Assembly (NCBI GenBank): GCA_021802825.1
Contig: JAJZRG010000038.1
Span: forward strand, 1-38,125
From: Chloroflexota bacterium
GTDB taxonomy: Bacteria; Chloroflexota; Limnocylindria; Limnocylindrales; CSP1-4
DNA: 38,125 nt
Reading direction: 5' to 3'
Below, piece after piece: positions 15,275-23,324 of the stretch (its first letter is position 1; every line of letters begins with the position of its first letter). The notes beneath the pieces were generated by a model. The model made no database searches. It worked only from the letters and a program-made list of their open reading frames with translations, and was not told the DNA's origin. Both the position numbers and the translations under genes were made by a program.

Positions 15275-16180
15275 CTACTCGCGCGAGATCGACCACGGCC
15301 CACCGGCTTGAGCCGCTCGAGCATAGAACCCCGGGGACAGCAGATCCAAGCCGAGTGACTTCGCGCCAGCGATCGATTCCGTCGCGCCGGTGACGAGCGT
15401 ACCACGCGGCCGCAGCGAATTTGCGAAGCCCCGGTACAGCTCGGTCTTGGCCTGGTCGGTGAAGTAGATCACGACGTTCCGGCATACGATCAGGTCAAAG
15501 CCGGCGGGCAGCGGGTCGCGAAGCAGGTCCTGGCGCGCGAAGGTGACCAGCGCCCGGATCTCGGGGCGGACCAGGAATCCTCCCGCGGCCGTTGTGAAGA
15601 AGCGGGCCCGGCGGTCCGCGGACACGCCAGTCATCAGCGCATCGGAATAACGGCCCGTGCGCGCGGTGGCGAGGATCGTCTCGTCGATGTCGGTCGCTGT
15701 GATTTGGACCCGGACGTCGGCCGAGGCCTCGCGGAACAGCATGGCGATGGAGTAGGGCTCGTACCCGGCCGAACAGCCGGCACTCCACACCCGGATGCTG
15801 CGGCCGCTCCCGGCCAGCGGTTCCACGACCCGGCTTCGCAATCGCTCCCACACCGCTGGATCCCGGAAGAACTCGCTCACGTTGATCGTGAGCATGTCCC
15901 GGAAGGCGGCCCTAAGGTCCGTGTCCGCTCGAGCCCTCGCGACGAGTTCCTCCGGGCTCGCGCATCCGTGCGAGGTCGCAAAGCCGATCACCCGGCGCCA
16001 GACCTGGTGGGGGCGGTAGCAGGCAAGGTCGATGCCCAGCAGGGGCCGAACCTCGCGGGCAAGGCGCTCGTAGCCCGCGACATCGAGTTCGAGACCCCGT
16101 CGATCGGACATCGGGAGCCCGGTACGGGCAGCAGGCCGCTCCATGGTCCAGTTATCGCCGGTCGCGCCGCCCTCCAACAT
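15275..16180 (-). CDS. cheR: Chemotaxis protein methyltransferase CheR
   Basis: CheR uses S-adenosylmethionine to methylate glutamates on chemoreceptors. The N-terminal all-alpha domain is present (about 30-95), then NVSEFFRDPAVWERLRSRV, the SAM-binding loop IRVWSAGCSAGYEPYSIAML (Tyr replaces the first Glu of the common GEEPYS) and FDLIVCRNVVIYFTDQAKTE. The protein has up to 301 residues. Starts at 16180, 16144 and 16111 are all possible; the last begins MSDRRGLELD and gives a standard 278 residues. It heads an operon of regulator and kinases rather than sitting with cheB, which is absent from the window. Confidence 0.92.
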   Translation of the reverse strand: MLEGGATGDNWTMERPAARTGLPMSDRRGLELDVAGYERLAREVRPLLGIDLACYRPHQVWRRVIGFATSHGCASPEELVARARADTDLRAAFRDMLTINVSEFFRDPAVWERLRSRVVEPLAGSGRSIRVWSAGCSAGYEPYSIAMLFREASADVRVQITATDIDETILATARTGRYSDALMTGVSADRRARFFTTAAGGFLVRPEIRALVTFARQDLLRDPLPAGFDLIVCRNVVIYFTDQAKTELYRGFANSLRPRGTLVTGATESIAGAKSLGLDLLSPGFYARAAQAGGPWSISRE

Positions 16181-16228
16181 CGGGGTCCGCCCTCGAACGG
16201 TTACGGATCATCGTCCCCGCCCGGGCGC

Positions 16229-16257
16229 TCAAGCCCGGGCTCGCCCCAGCCGATACC
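16229..16257 (+). promoter_or_regulatory. Candidate sigma-28 promoter for the HD-GYP gene
   Basis: TCAAG at 16229-16233 and CCGATACC at 16250-16257 are separated by 16 bases, the same as the fliD promoter. The gap from the -10 box to the ATG at 16264 is only 6 bases, so transcription should begin at or next to the start codon and the message would be leaderless. Confidence 0.65.
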
Positions 16258-16263
16258 TCTGCC

Positions 16264-17379
16264 ATGACGATCCGCGTCCCCGCACCCGGCAGGACCGGGT
16301 CGCAGCTCGAGCCGACGGCGGCCCGGCGCCGAAGAGGAGTTCCGTCGGCGCTCATTCGCGACACCCACCAGGAAATCCCGCCGGACATCCTCGCCTCGCT
16401 GGACGAGCTGCCCTGCGACGTGTTCCTCGATCACGACGGACGGTATGTCCTGTACGCGGCGGCAGGCGCCGTCGCACGGGATGTCGTCGCCCATGTCGGG
16501 AATCCGGTCGCCCTGGCCATCCGCACCGAGGATCGCGATGCCCTTCGCCGGGGCCTGGCGAGATCCGTGGGCCGCATCCTGGCTGACGAGTCGCGCACGC
16601 CGGTTGATCGCAGCCGGCGTGCCTATGCGGCGGTCGGCTACGTCATGACGCCCATCTTCAGGACGCATGGTTCGGTCGGCCGGGAGGATCTCGAGGACGC
16701 CACGGTGGCGATCGACGCGATCGTCGGGATGCTGACCGGCATGGACAGCCTCGTGTGGTCGATGGTCGCGACGATGAGCAAGCACCTCGCGACCCACACC
16801 CACGCGATCAACACCGCGGTCTATGCCGTGCTGCTGGGGCAGGCCATGAAGGAGTTCAGCGAGGACGGGATCCGGGACATTGCGCGAGGGGCGCTGTTGC
16901 ACGACATCGGCAAGAACCGGATTCCACTCGAGATCCTCGACAAGCCCGGACCGCTCGACGAGCACGAGTGGCGGCGCATGCGCGAGCATCCCAGCGTGGG
17001 CCATCGAATGGTCGTGAGCGCCCTCGGCGTCGAGCCGACGTATGCGCACATCATCGCCGAGCACCACGAGCGAGCCGACGGATCCGGCTATCCGGCCGGG
17101 ACGAAGGGTCGGGCAACCCCGTTCGACAGCCGCCTGGTGGCGATCGTCGATGCCTACGATGCGCTCACGTCCGCGCGTGCCTACAAGCCGGCCGGCTCGT
17201 CCTACAGCGCGCTGTGGACGATGCGGTTCGGAATGCGGGGCCAGTTCGACGTCAGGGTCCTCGAGGCCCTCGTGGGCCTGATGGGCGGCTGGAAGGCGCT
17301 TCGCCGGGCGGACGTCCGGTCGCTGGAACTGACCGAGCACGCGCGCTCGTCGGGAAGTCAGGCGGCGAACGTCGGCTGA
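16264..17379 (+). CDS. HD-GYP domain phosphodiesterase, probable cyclic-di-GMP hydrolase
   Basis: HD-GYP proteins hydrolyse cyclic di-GMP, which generally favours motility. The 371-residue protein has an unassigned N-terminal region (about 30-150) and a catalytic domain at about 170-345. Visible motifs are HTHAINTAVYA, LLHDIGKNRIP (about residue 210), HHERADGSGYP (about 265-275) and IVDAYDALTSARAY. The metal ligands and the GYP loop appear intact. No membrane segments are seen. Its own sigma-28-like promoter ties it to flagellar expression. Its last 22 bases overlap the converging cheA. Confidence 0.93.
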   Translation: MTIRVPAPGRTGSQLEPTAARRRRGVPSALIRDTHQEIPPDILASLDELPCDVFLDHDGRYVLYAAAGAVARDVVAHVGNPVALAIRTEDRDALRRGLARSVGRILADESRTPVDRSRRAYAAVGYVMTPIFRTHGSVGREDLEDATVAIDAIVGMLTGMDSLVWSMVATMSKHLATHTHAINTAVYAVLLGQAMKEFSEDGIRDIARGALLHDIGKNRIPLEILDKPGPLDEHEWRRMREHPSVGHRMVVSALGVEPTYAHIIAEHHERADGSGYPAGTKGRATPFDSRLVAIVDAYDALTSARAYKPAGSSYSALWTMRFGMRGQFDVRVLEALVGLMGGWKALRRADVRSLELTEHARSSGSQAANVG

Positions 17380-19481
17380 CGCGCCGTCGGAGGGTCGGAT
17401 CGCTGCCGCAGCAGCGCGCCGATGTCCGCCACGAGGGCGACCCGGCCGTCGGCCATGATCGTTGCCCCGGCCACGCCGTTGAGGCGCCCGGCGAACGCGC
17501 CCATCGACTTGAGGACGATCTCGTGTTGGCCCACGAATTCGTCTACGACCAGCGCAAGCTCGGACGACCGGGAGCGGACGACCACGAGGTTGATGAGTCC
17601 CCGCGTGCCGGCCCGGATCGGGCGCCGCGGGTCGCCAAGCGCATTGTCGAGAACCTCGACCGGAACGACCCGACCCCGAAGGGTGATCACGTGGTGTCCG
17701 GCCACGGTCGACAGCGCAGCGGGGTCGATCCGCAGCGTCTCGACGACCCCGGTCAGGGGCAGGGCGCACACGCGCTCGCCCGAGCGGACCATGAGCGCCC
17801 CGATGATGGCCAGCGTGAGCGGCAGCGACAGTTCCACTTGGGTACCGCGCCCGAGCGTGCTGCGGACCTCCACCCGGCCGCCCAGGCGCTCGATGTTAGT
17901 GCGCACGACGTCCATGCCCACGCCGCGCCCGGACACGTCCGTGATGCGGGCGGCCGTCGAGAACCCGGGCGCGAAGATCAACCGCAACGCATCCGCGTCA
18001 CTGAGCGCCGCCGCTGCGTCCTGGGTCAGGACGCCCTTGCTGACCGCGACCGTGCGCAGGTGCCCCGCGTCCATGCCGCGGCCGTCATCCTCCACGGTGA
18101 TCAGGATCTGTCCGTCGGCGTGGCGCGCCGTGAGGCGCACGCGACCTTCCGCGCTCTTGCCCGCGGCGCGCCGCTCCTCGGGCGTCTCGAGACCGTGATC
18201 GAGCGCGTTGCGGACGAGATGGCCGAGCGGGTCGCCGACCTCCTCCAGTACGGAGCGGTCGAGCTCGGTCTCCTTGCCCTCGATGTCCAGCCGTACCGAC
18301 TTGCCCAGCCGCGAGGCGATGTCGCGAACGACCCGCGGGAATCGGCTGAACACGCTGTCGATCGGCAGCATCCGGAGGCCGGTCACCCGGTCCTGGAGCT
18401 GGCTGGTGATCCGCGTGAACTGGACGGCCACGGCCTCCGCTTCGCGAGCCAGCGGATCGTCTCCCACGCGGAGTGCGACGTCATGGGCGTGCTGCTGGAC
18501 TCGGGTGCGCTGGACGATCAGCTCCCCGACGAGGTCCATCAGCTCGTCCAGGCGTGAGACATCCATCCGGATCGTCTGCTGGGCCGCCTTGAGGCGCTCG
18601 CCCGTGATGGCCCGGTCAGCGCCGAGCAGGCCCCGGGCCTCCGGGCCGAGGTCCACCTGGCGACGCTCCGCGGGGCCGCCTTCCGCGCTCGCCGCCTCCA
18701 GGGGGCGAATATCCACCTCGGTGACCTCGTCGACGCTGGCCAGCGTCGTGCGCAGCTCGTCGAGCTCGTGCGGCAGGCCCTCGACCAGCAGGACGATCCC
18801 ACTGCTCTCGATCTCGCTCTCGATCTCGTCGCGTGACGGTACGCTGAGGCTGAGGCGGCCGCTGGCCTCGGCCTCGATGGCGAGCTGCAGCAGGCGCACG
18901 GATCCCCACTCGGACGCGGGATCCACCGAGCAGCGGATGATCGAGCGCGGCGCGTCCCCGGGCGGCAACTCGGCGAGCAGTCGGGCGAGCAGCCGATCCG
19001 TCCCCAGGGCGCCGCCGGCGGCGTCCGATGTCCCGACCGCGACCCCGGACGCCGGCGGCGATCCGGACCCCGCGCCGGGGGAGGTCGCGGCGGCGAAGGC
19101 CTCCCGGAGCGCTTCGGTCAGGGACTCGGCCGACTCGGTCCGAACTTCCCCGAGGCAGACCTCGTCGACCAGTGCCCGAAGCACATCCACGGTGGAGAGC
19201 AGCAGGTCGGTCAGCGGCCGCGGATCGGTCAGCCGGCCGCTCCGCATCGCCCCCAGGATGTCCTCCATGGCATGGGTCAGGCCGGTCATCCGGGCATGGC
19301 CGATCGTCGCTGCCGACCCCTTGAGCGTGTGTGCGGCGCGGAACACCTCGTTGAGCAGCGTCGCGTCGAGCGCGCCGCGCTCGAGTTCGAGGAGGCCCTC
19401 CTCGATCCGCTCGATCTGCTCGACGGACTCGTCGGTGAACAGCCGCTCATCGCCGGGCTGGAGGTCGAACGCGAGGGGCAT
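17358..19481 (-). CDS. cheA: Chemotaxis histidine kinase CheA
   Basis: CheA autophosphorylates in complex with receptors and CheW and passes phosphate to CheY. The 707-residue protein has an Hpt (P1) domain with His51 in AAHTLKGSAATIGHARM, a P2-like region at about 175-260, P3 dimerisation helices (RLDELMDLVGELIVQRTRVQ), the P4 ATPase with N box GHLVRNALDHGLETPEER and G boxes EDDGRGMD and SGRGVGMDVVRTNIERLGGR, and the P5 CheW-like domain from about 560. Its ATG shares one base with the cheX stop. All domains of a standard CheA are present. Confidence 0.96.
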   Translation of the reverse strand: MPLAFDLQPGDERLFTDESVEQIERIEEGLLELERGALDATLLNEVFRAAHTLKGSAATIGHARMTGLTHAMEDILGAMRSGRLTDPRPLTDLLLSTVDVLRALVDEVCLGEVRTESAESLTEALREAFAAATSPGAGSGSPPASGVAVGTSDAAGGALGTDRLLARLLAELPPGDAPRSIIRCSVDPASEWGSVRLLQLAIEAEASGRLSLSVPSRDEIESEIESSGIVLLVEGLPHELDELRTTLASVDEVTEVDIRPLEAASAEGGPAERRQVDLGPEARGLLGADRAITGERLKAAQQTIRMDVSRLDELMDLVGELIVQRTRVQQHAHDVALRVGDDPLAREAEAVAVQFTRITSQLQDRVTGLRMLPIDSVFSRFPRVVRDIASRLGKSVRLDIEGKETELDRSVLEEVGDPLGHLVRNALDHGLETPEERRAAGKSAEGRVRLTARHADGQILITVEDDGRGMDAGHLRTVAVSKGVLTQDAAAALSDADALRLIFAPGFSTAARITDVSGRGVGMDVVRTNIERLGGRVEVRSTLGRGTQVELSLPLTLAIIGALMVRSGERVCALPLTGVVETLRIDPAALSTVAGHHVITLRGRVVPVEVLDNALGDPRRPIRAGTRGLINLVVVRSRSSELALVVDEFVGQHEIVLKSMGAFAGRLNGVAGATIMADGRVALVADIGALLRQRSDPPTARQPTFAA

Positions 19482-19957
19482 CAGGTCTGCTCGCGGAGGG
19501 CGACGTGGATCCGGATCGTCCCGGCGGCCGTCTCCAGCGGCACGACCAGCCGCTGGAGCGTCACGGACGACAGCTTTGCGCCCGCGCCCACGACGAGGAG
19601 CGGGGGCGTCAGATCGGTCTGGTGGCCGTCGCTCGACAGCGCGACACCGGCCGCGCCGGCCACGACGTTCGCCAGTTCGGCGATCCCGCTCTGGGCGAGC
19701 TCCCCGAATTCCCGCATCTCCTGGCCGAGCATGGTCGATACAACCGCAAGCGCGGTCTGCTCCGACATCGAGAGGTAGATGGATCCCGCGAACGCGCCGG
19801 AGACGCCAACGATGGCGGTCACTTGGTCCGAGGTATACGGGTTGGCCTCCATCTGGAGCGTGCCGCGCGTGACGGGCGCCCCGGTCTCGTGGGCGACGAC
19901 GTCGGCGGCGGACGTCACGTACCGGTTGATGACCTGGACCTTGGCCGTGCCTGCCAT
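19481..19957 (-). CDS. cheX: CheY-P phosphatase CheX-like protein
   Basis: CheC/CheX/FliY proteins dephosphorylate CheY-P. At 158 residues with a single E-x2-N catalytic motif (SGIAELANVVAGAAG, about residues 89-103), this fits CheX, which has one site, rather than CheC, which has two. The fold pattern is a strand pair AGSIYLSMSEQTALAVVSTM before the helix and PPLLVVGAGAKL after it. It lies between cheW and cheA in the receptor-to-kinase operon. Since no cheZ or cheC is seen in the window, it is the likely phosphatase of this pathway. Confidence 0.88.
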   Translation of the reverse strand: MAGTAKVQVINRYVTSAADVVAHETGAPVTRGTLQMEANPYTSDQVTAIVGVSGAFAGSIYLSMSEQTALAVVSTMLGQEMREFGELAQSGIAELANVVAGAAGVALSSDGHQTDLTPPLLVVGAGAKLSSVTLQRLVVPLETAAGTIRIHVALREQT

Positions 19958-19970
19958 CCGAGCGGGGCGC

Positions 19971-20492
19971 TCAGGCTGCGGCGTCGGCGAGGACGGCCTG
20001 TTCGCTAGCGCCGAACAGGCCGTCGAGGCTCAGCAGGATGATCATCCGCTCGCCGAGCTTCGCGATGCCGCGCAGGTACTCGTGGTCGGCGTTGGCGGCG
20101 ACCTCGGGCGTCGGCTCGATCGACTCGGTGGGCACCATGAGCACCTCGGACACGCCGTCCACGACGAGACCCACGCGGTTCCCGCCGGCGTCGGCCACCA
20201 CGATCCGGCTCGCCTTGGTGAGATCGCCCTCCCGCATGCCGAAGCGGTCCCGGAGGTCCACCACCGGGATGATCCGGCCACGCAGGTTGATGACGCCCTC
20301 GACGAACGCCGGCGCCTGGGGGACCGCCGTGATCGGCTGGTGACGGATGATCTCGTACACGGTGGCGATGTCGAGCCCGTAGCGTTCCTCGCCGAGCTCG
20401 AATACGACGATCTGGATCTCGCCCGAGCTTCCGGCGCCCGAGGTGAAGGCCGAGACGCCGGTCGGCGCGAAGGCCGTTGCGGTGGCGCTCAT
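19971..20492 (-). CDS. cheW: Chemotaxis coupling protein CheW
   Basis: CheW links receptors to CheA. The 173-residue protein has a 27-residue variable N-terminus and then the CheW domain: IQIVVFELGEERYGLDIATV, VPQAPAFVEGVINLRGRIIP (the receptor-contact loop) and GLVVDGVSEVLMVP. The C-terminal strand region is IAKLGERMIILLSLDGLFG. AAGGAG lies 9 bases before the ATG. A decayed copy of its C-terminal part is present at 22793-22920. Confidence 0.95.
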   Translation of the reverse strand: MSATATAFAPTGVSAFTSGAGSSGEIQIVVFELGEERYGLDIATVYEIIRHQPITAVPQAPAFVEGVINLRGRIIPVVDLRDRFGMREGDLTKASRIVVADAGGNRVGLVVDGVSEVLMVPTESIEPTPEVAANADHEYLRGIAKLGERMIILLSLDGLFGASEQAVLADAAA

Positions 20493-20524
20493 CGCGGCTG
20501 GCTCCTTGTGGTCAGGGATGGGAG

Positions 20525-20559
20525 GGGCGAGCGGCCGAGGGGGGGCCGGCCGCTCGCCC
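20525..20559. terminator. Hairpin between mcp and cheW
   Basis: A perfect 12-bp stem (20525-20536 with 20548-20559) encloses an 11-base loop that is G-rich on the + strand. It lies between the mcp stop (20609) and the cheW start (20492) on the - strand. It may be a partial terminator that sets receptor to CheW/CheA ratios, or an mRNA stabiliser. A related hairpin is present at the same relative position in the decayed copy. Confidence 0.55.
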
Positions 20560-20608
20560 GGGGAAGTCGATCCATGAGGCGGGGTCCGCGCTGGGCAGGG
20601 GCCGGCCG

Positions 20609-22684
20609 TCAGGCCGCCCTCCAGTCCGACGCTCGTCGGCGGTTGACGACCCGGTCGCCCCGCTCGGCCCTCGTATCCGGCCGTCCGGCCCCGTCGTCAG
20701 CGAGCTTGAACTGGCGGACGAGCGCGTCGAGGGCGTTGGCCATCTCGGACAGGCTCTGGACCGACGCGACGACCTCCTCGGCCTGCGCGCTCATCTGCTC
20801 GGTCGCCGCGCTGACCTCCTCGGCCGCCGCGGAGTTCTCCTCGGCGACCGCGGCGATGCTCTCGACCGACCGGCTGACGGACCCCGCGCTCGAGGTCATC
20901 GTCGCCGCGGCCGCGTTGTTGCCCTCCGCGATGCCCGCGATCTCGTCGATTGCCTTGACCACGCCGGACGACGAGGCGCTCATCTGCTCCACCGAGCTCG
21001 TGATCCGGGCCACGGCGGTCCGGGTCGCGCTCACGGCGGCGGCGATTTCGTCGAGCGCGGCGCCCGACTTCGCGGCGAGCTCCGAGCCCGTCTCCACCTC
21101 GGTCGCCCCGACCCGCATCGCTGCGACGGCCTCGGTGGTGCCCGACTGGACCTCGGCGATGAGTGCCGCGATCTCCTTGGTGGCCCGGCCACTCCGCTCG
21201 GCGAGCTTGCGGACCTCGTCGGCGACGACCGCGAAGCCCTTGCCCTGCTCTCCGGCGCGGGCGGCCTCGATGGCCGCGTTGAGGGCGAGGAGGTTGGTCT
21301 GCTCGGCGATGTCGTCGATCGTCTCGACGATCGCGCCGATCTGCTCGCCCTTGGCGCCGAGCTCGGTGACCTTGACCGCGCTCGCGTCGACCGCGGTCTT
21401 GATCTTGGCCATGCCTGCGACCGTCTGCTTGACCGCGCTCGCGCCGTTGTCGGCGGCGGCGGCGGCGGTGGCCGACACGGCGTTGACCTCCTCGCTCGCG
21501 GTGGACGCGGCCTTGATGGCGCCGGCCATCTGCTCGATCGTCGCCGACGCCTGCTCGACCTTGCGGGTCGTGGCGGCGGCGCCGGCGCCGACCTGGCCGA
21601 TGACGGCCCCGAGATCGGAGACCGCGGCGCTCGTCTCGGTTGCGGCGCGGGCCTGGTCGCCGGCGCCCGCCGCGACCTGCTGGATCGTGGTGGCGACCTG
21701 CTGGGTGGCCGCCCCGGTCTGGGTCGCCGCCTCGCTGAGCTGGGCGCTCGTCTGGGCGACCGACTCGGCGGCCCCCCTGACCTCGGTGATCGTGCCGGAC
21801 AGGCTGGCCCGGGCGTCGTTGTAGGCCTCGATCGCCGCCACGATCTTGTCGCGCAGCAGGTCGGTCTTGGCCGCGGTCTCGCCGATCTCGTCGCCGCTGT
21901 ACCTCTCGATCCGCGGCGTGACCGGGGTGATGGCGTAGGTGAGGTCGTTGTCGCGCAGCCGGCCGAGGCCCTCGGCGAGCCAGGTCGCGCACCTGTCGGC
22001 GAGCGACGTCACGCTTGCCTGGACGGCTTGGACGCCCTTGCTGATGCCGCGGGCGAGCCACAAGGCGATGCCCAGCCCGACGAGGACTGCGAGGAGGAGG
22101 AGCGCAATCGTCACGGAGCGGTTGGAGTCGATCGCGCTGTTGATGCCGTCGTGCTGCGTCTTGGCAAGGCTCGCCACCTGCTCGTACAGCGATTCCATCG
22201 CCGCCGATGCCTTGGTGATGGACGGGTTCGCGAGGGTGACCGCCTGCGTGAACGCTTCCTGCTTGTGTCCAGCTCGACTCAATTCGAGCAGGGTGTCACG
22301 GGCCGACCGCCAGGCATCCAGTCCCGCACGGAGCTCGGCAAGCGTGGCCTTGCTTTCGCCGGTAAACAGGGTGGGCTCGACCGCCCTGAGATGAGCGTCG
22401 ACCGCCTTGTCCGCCGCCAGGATCTGCTCCTCGACGGCGACCAGCTTCTTGGCGTCAGGCTCGAGCATGTGTTTGTTGAACTGGAGCCGGCTGATCTCGA
22501 GTTGCGCGTATGCGCGGCCCATGTCCCCGAGGGGTACGACGTTCTTCTGATACATCACGTCTGCCGAACCCTGCAGACCGCCGAGGTTCATGATCGAGAG
22601 GACCCCGATCGTGGCCATGAAGCCCAGTAGGAGCCCGGCCATACCGAGCAGCTTTGCTCTGACTCCTAGTCTCTTGGTACTCAA
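20609..22684 (-). CDS. Methyl-accepting chemotaxis protein with four-helix-bundle sensor
   Basis: The 691-residue receptor starts with TTG 22684 (GGAG 9 bases upstream). Transmembrane 1 is at about 12-34, a helical extracellular sensor at about 35-185 with the pattern of the 4HB_MCP family ([20 protein letters not shown]), transmembrane 2 at about 186-208, HAMP at about 210-262, and a long cytoplasmic coiled coil. The signalling tip is [20 protein letters not shown] followed by [20 protein letters not shown] (about 454-495). The C-terminus ends [10 protein letters not shown], not the NWETF-type CheR tether. It heads the mcp-cheW-cheX-cheA operon. The ligand cannot be told from sequence. Confidence 0.95.
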   Translation of the reverse strand: MSTKRLGVRAKLLGMAGLLLGFMATIGVLSIMNLGGLQGSADVMYQKNVVPLGDMGRAYAQLEISRLQFNKHMLEPDAKKLVAVEEQILAADKAVDAHLRAVEPTLFTGESKATLAELRAGLDAWRSARDTLLELSRAGHKQEAFTQAVTLANPSITKASAAMESLYEQVASLAKTQHDGINSAIDSNRSVTIALLLLAVLVGLGIALWLARGISKGVQAVQASVTSLADRCATWLAEGLGRLRDNDLTYAITPVTPRIERYSGDEIGETAAKTDLLRDKIVAAIEAYNDARASLSGTITEVRGAAESVAQTSAQLSEAATQTGAATQQVATTIQQVAAGAGDQARAATETSAAVSDLGAVIGQVGAGAAATTRKVEQASATIEQMAGAIKAASTASEEVNAVSATAAAAADNGASAVKQTVAGMAKIKTAVDASAVKVTELGAKGEQIGAIVETIDDIAEQTNLLALNAAIEAARAGEQGKGFAVVADEVRKLAERSGRATKEIAALIAEVQSGTTEAVAAMRVGATEVETGSELAAKSGAALDEIAAAVSATRTAVARITSSVEQMSASSSGVVKAIDEIAGIAEGNNAAAATMTSSAGSVSRSVESIAAVAEENSAAAEEVSAATEQMSAQAEEVVASVQSLSEMANALDALVRQFKLADDGAGRPDTRAERGDRVVNRRRASDWRAA

Positions 22685-22792
22685 CTGACACGCTCCGATC
22701 GCTACGTGACGACGTCGAGCTGTTGTGAGGCACAGCGTCCAAGCGAGCCATGAGCCGATCGGCCGTCTGCGCGCAGTCCACCACCCGGCGCG

Positions 22793-22920
22793 CTACCTTG
22801 GCAATGAGGGTTTGCCCGCAAGTCCCGGTCTGTCGCCGGTGGCCGGCGGGGCAGCACCGAACAGGCCATCCAGATTGGGCAGGATGATCAGGTGGTCGCC
22901 CAGCCAGGCGATCCTTGGCT
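22793..22920 (-). pseudogene. Decayed cheW 3' fragment
   Basis: Read on the - strand this stretch encodes RIAWLGDHLIILPNLDGLFG, which aligns with GIAKLGERMIILLSLDGLFG at the C-terminus of the intact CheW; the frame runs on to a TAG at 22793-22795. There is no start codon or upstream CheW sequence, so it is the end of a gene lost by deletion. It lies just downstream of the MCP fragment, in the same order as the intact mcp-cheW pair. Confidence 0.7.
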
Positions 22921-22948
22921 GGCAGGCCGGGCACGAGCGGAGAAGCGA

Positions 22949-22980
22949 GGACGGCGACCGGGGGGAGTCGGCCGCCGTCC
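22949..22980. terminator. Hairpin in the decayed mcp-cheW intergenic region
   Basis: An 8-bp stem (22949-22956 with 22973-22980) continues across one A-C mismatch into 3 more pairs, around a G-rich loop GGGGGAGT. Its place between the MCP and CheW fragments and its G-rich loop match the hairpin at 20525-20559. Confidence 0.5.
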
Positions 22981-23004
22981 CGAAACAGCATGGGTCGGGT
23001 GGGG

Positions 23005-23150
23005 TCAGGCGGCCTTCCAGTCGGCGGAGCGACGGCGCCGGACGACCTTGACGGCGGCATCGCCCCGACCGTCGTCGACCAGCTTGAACTGGACGACCAG
23101 CTCATCGAGCCGGGCGGCCATCGACGACAGGGACTGGACGCCGCCGCCTC
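23005..23150 (-). pseudogene. Decayed mcp 3' fragment
   Basis: The - strand encodes VQSLSSMAARLDELVVQFKL and ends VVRRRRSADWKAA, closely matching the C-terminus of the intact receptor ([20 protein letters not shown] and [13 protein letters not shown]). Just upstream, EQEAAAS in another frame appears to continue the similarity, implying a frameshift near 23143. Beyond about 23150 the similarity stops, so only about 48 codons of the receptor survive. The 170 bases from there to the HD-GYP stop (23325) hold nothing I recognise. Confidence 0.75.
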
Positions 23151-23324
23151 TTGCTCCCAGGTGATCCGGCCGAGGGCCAGCGGGTCGCCCGGCGCGAGTG
23201 TCAGGTGCTCGGGGCCGTCGTGAGCGCGCTCGCCGGCGCTGGGATGCCGGCCCGGCGGCCGAGGCCTCGCGTCGTGGCCGGTGCCGGGATGGGCCACCAG
23301 CGGCCGAGCCGCGCCGATCGCGGC

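Noticed and set aside
16144..16180. GCGATAAC on the - strand as a sigma-28 -10 box for cheR
   Set aside because: It resembles the classical box but has no -35 match at the right distance.
20477..22630. A 717-residue open frame on the + strand opposite the mcp gene
   Set aside because: Its product is Gly/Arg/Asp-rich low complexity with no family pattern; the opposite strand encodes a full MCP. Long antisense frames are expected at this GC content.
22685..22770. Possible sigma-28 promoter upstream of mcp (CCGATCGG on the - strand)
   Set aside because: The -10-like box departs from CCGATACC and no TCAAG-type element lies 15-16 bases before it.
22455..23297. A 280-residue - strand frame across the mcp 5' end and the relics
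   Set aside because: It crosses the relic CheW and MCP pieces out of frame; only its short EQEAAAS stretch matches MCP, as expected after a frameshift.
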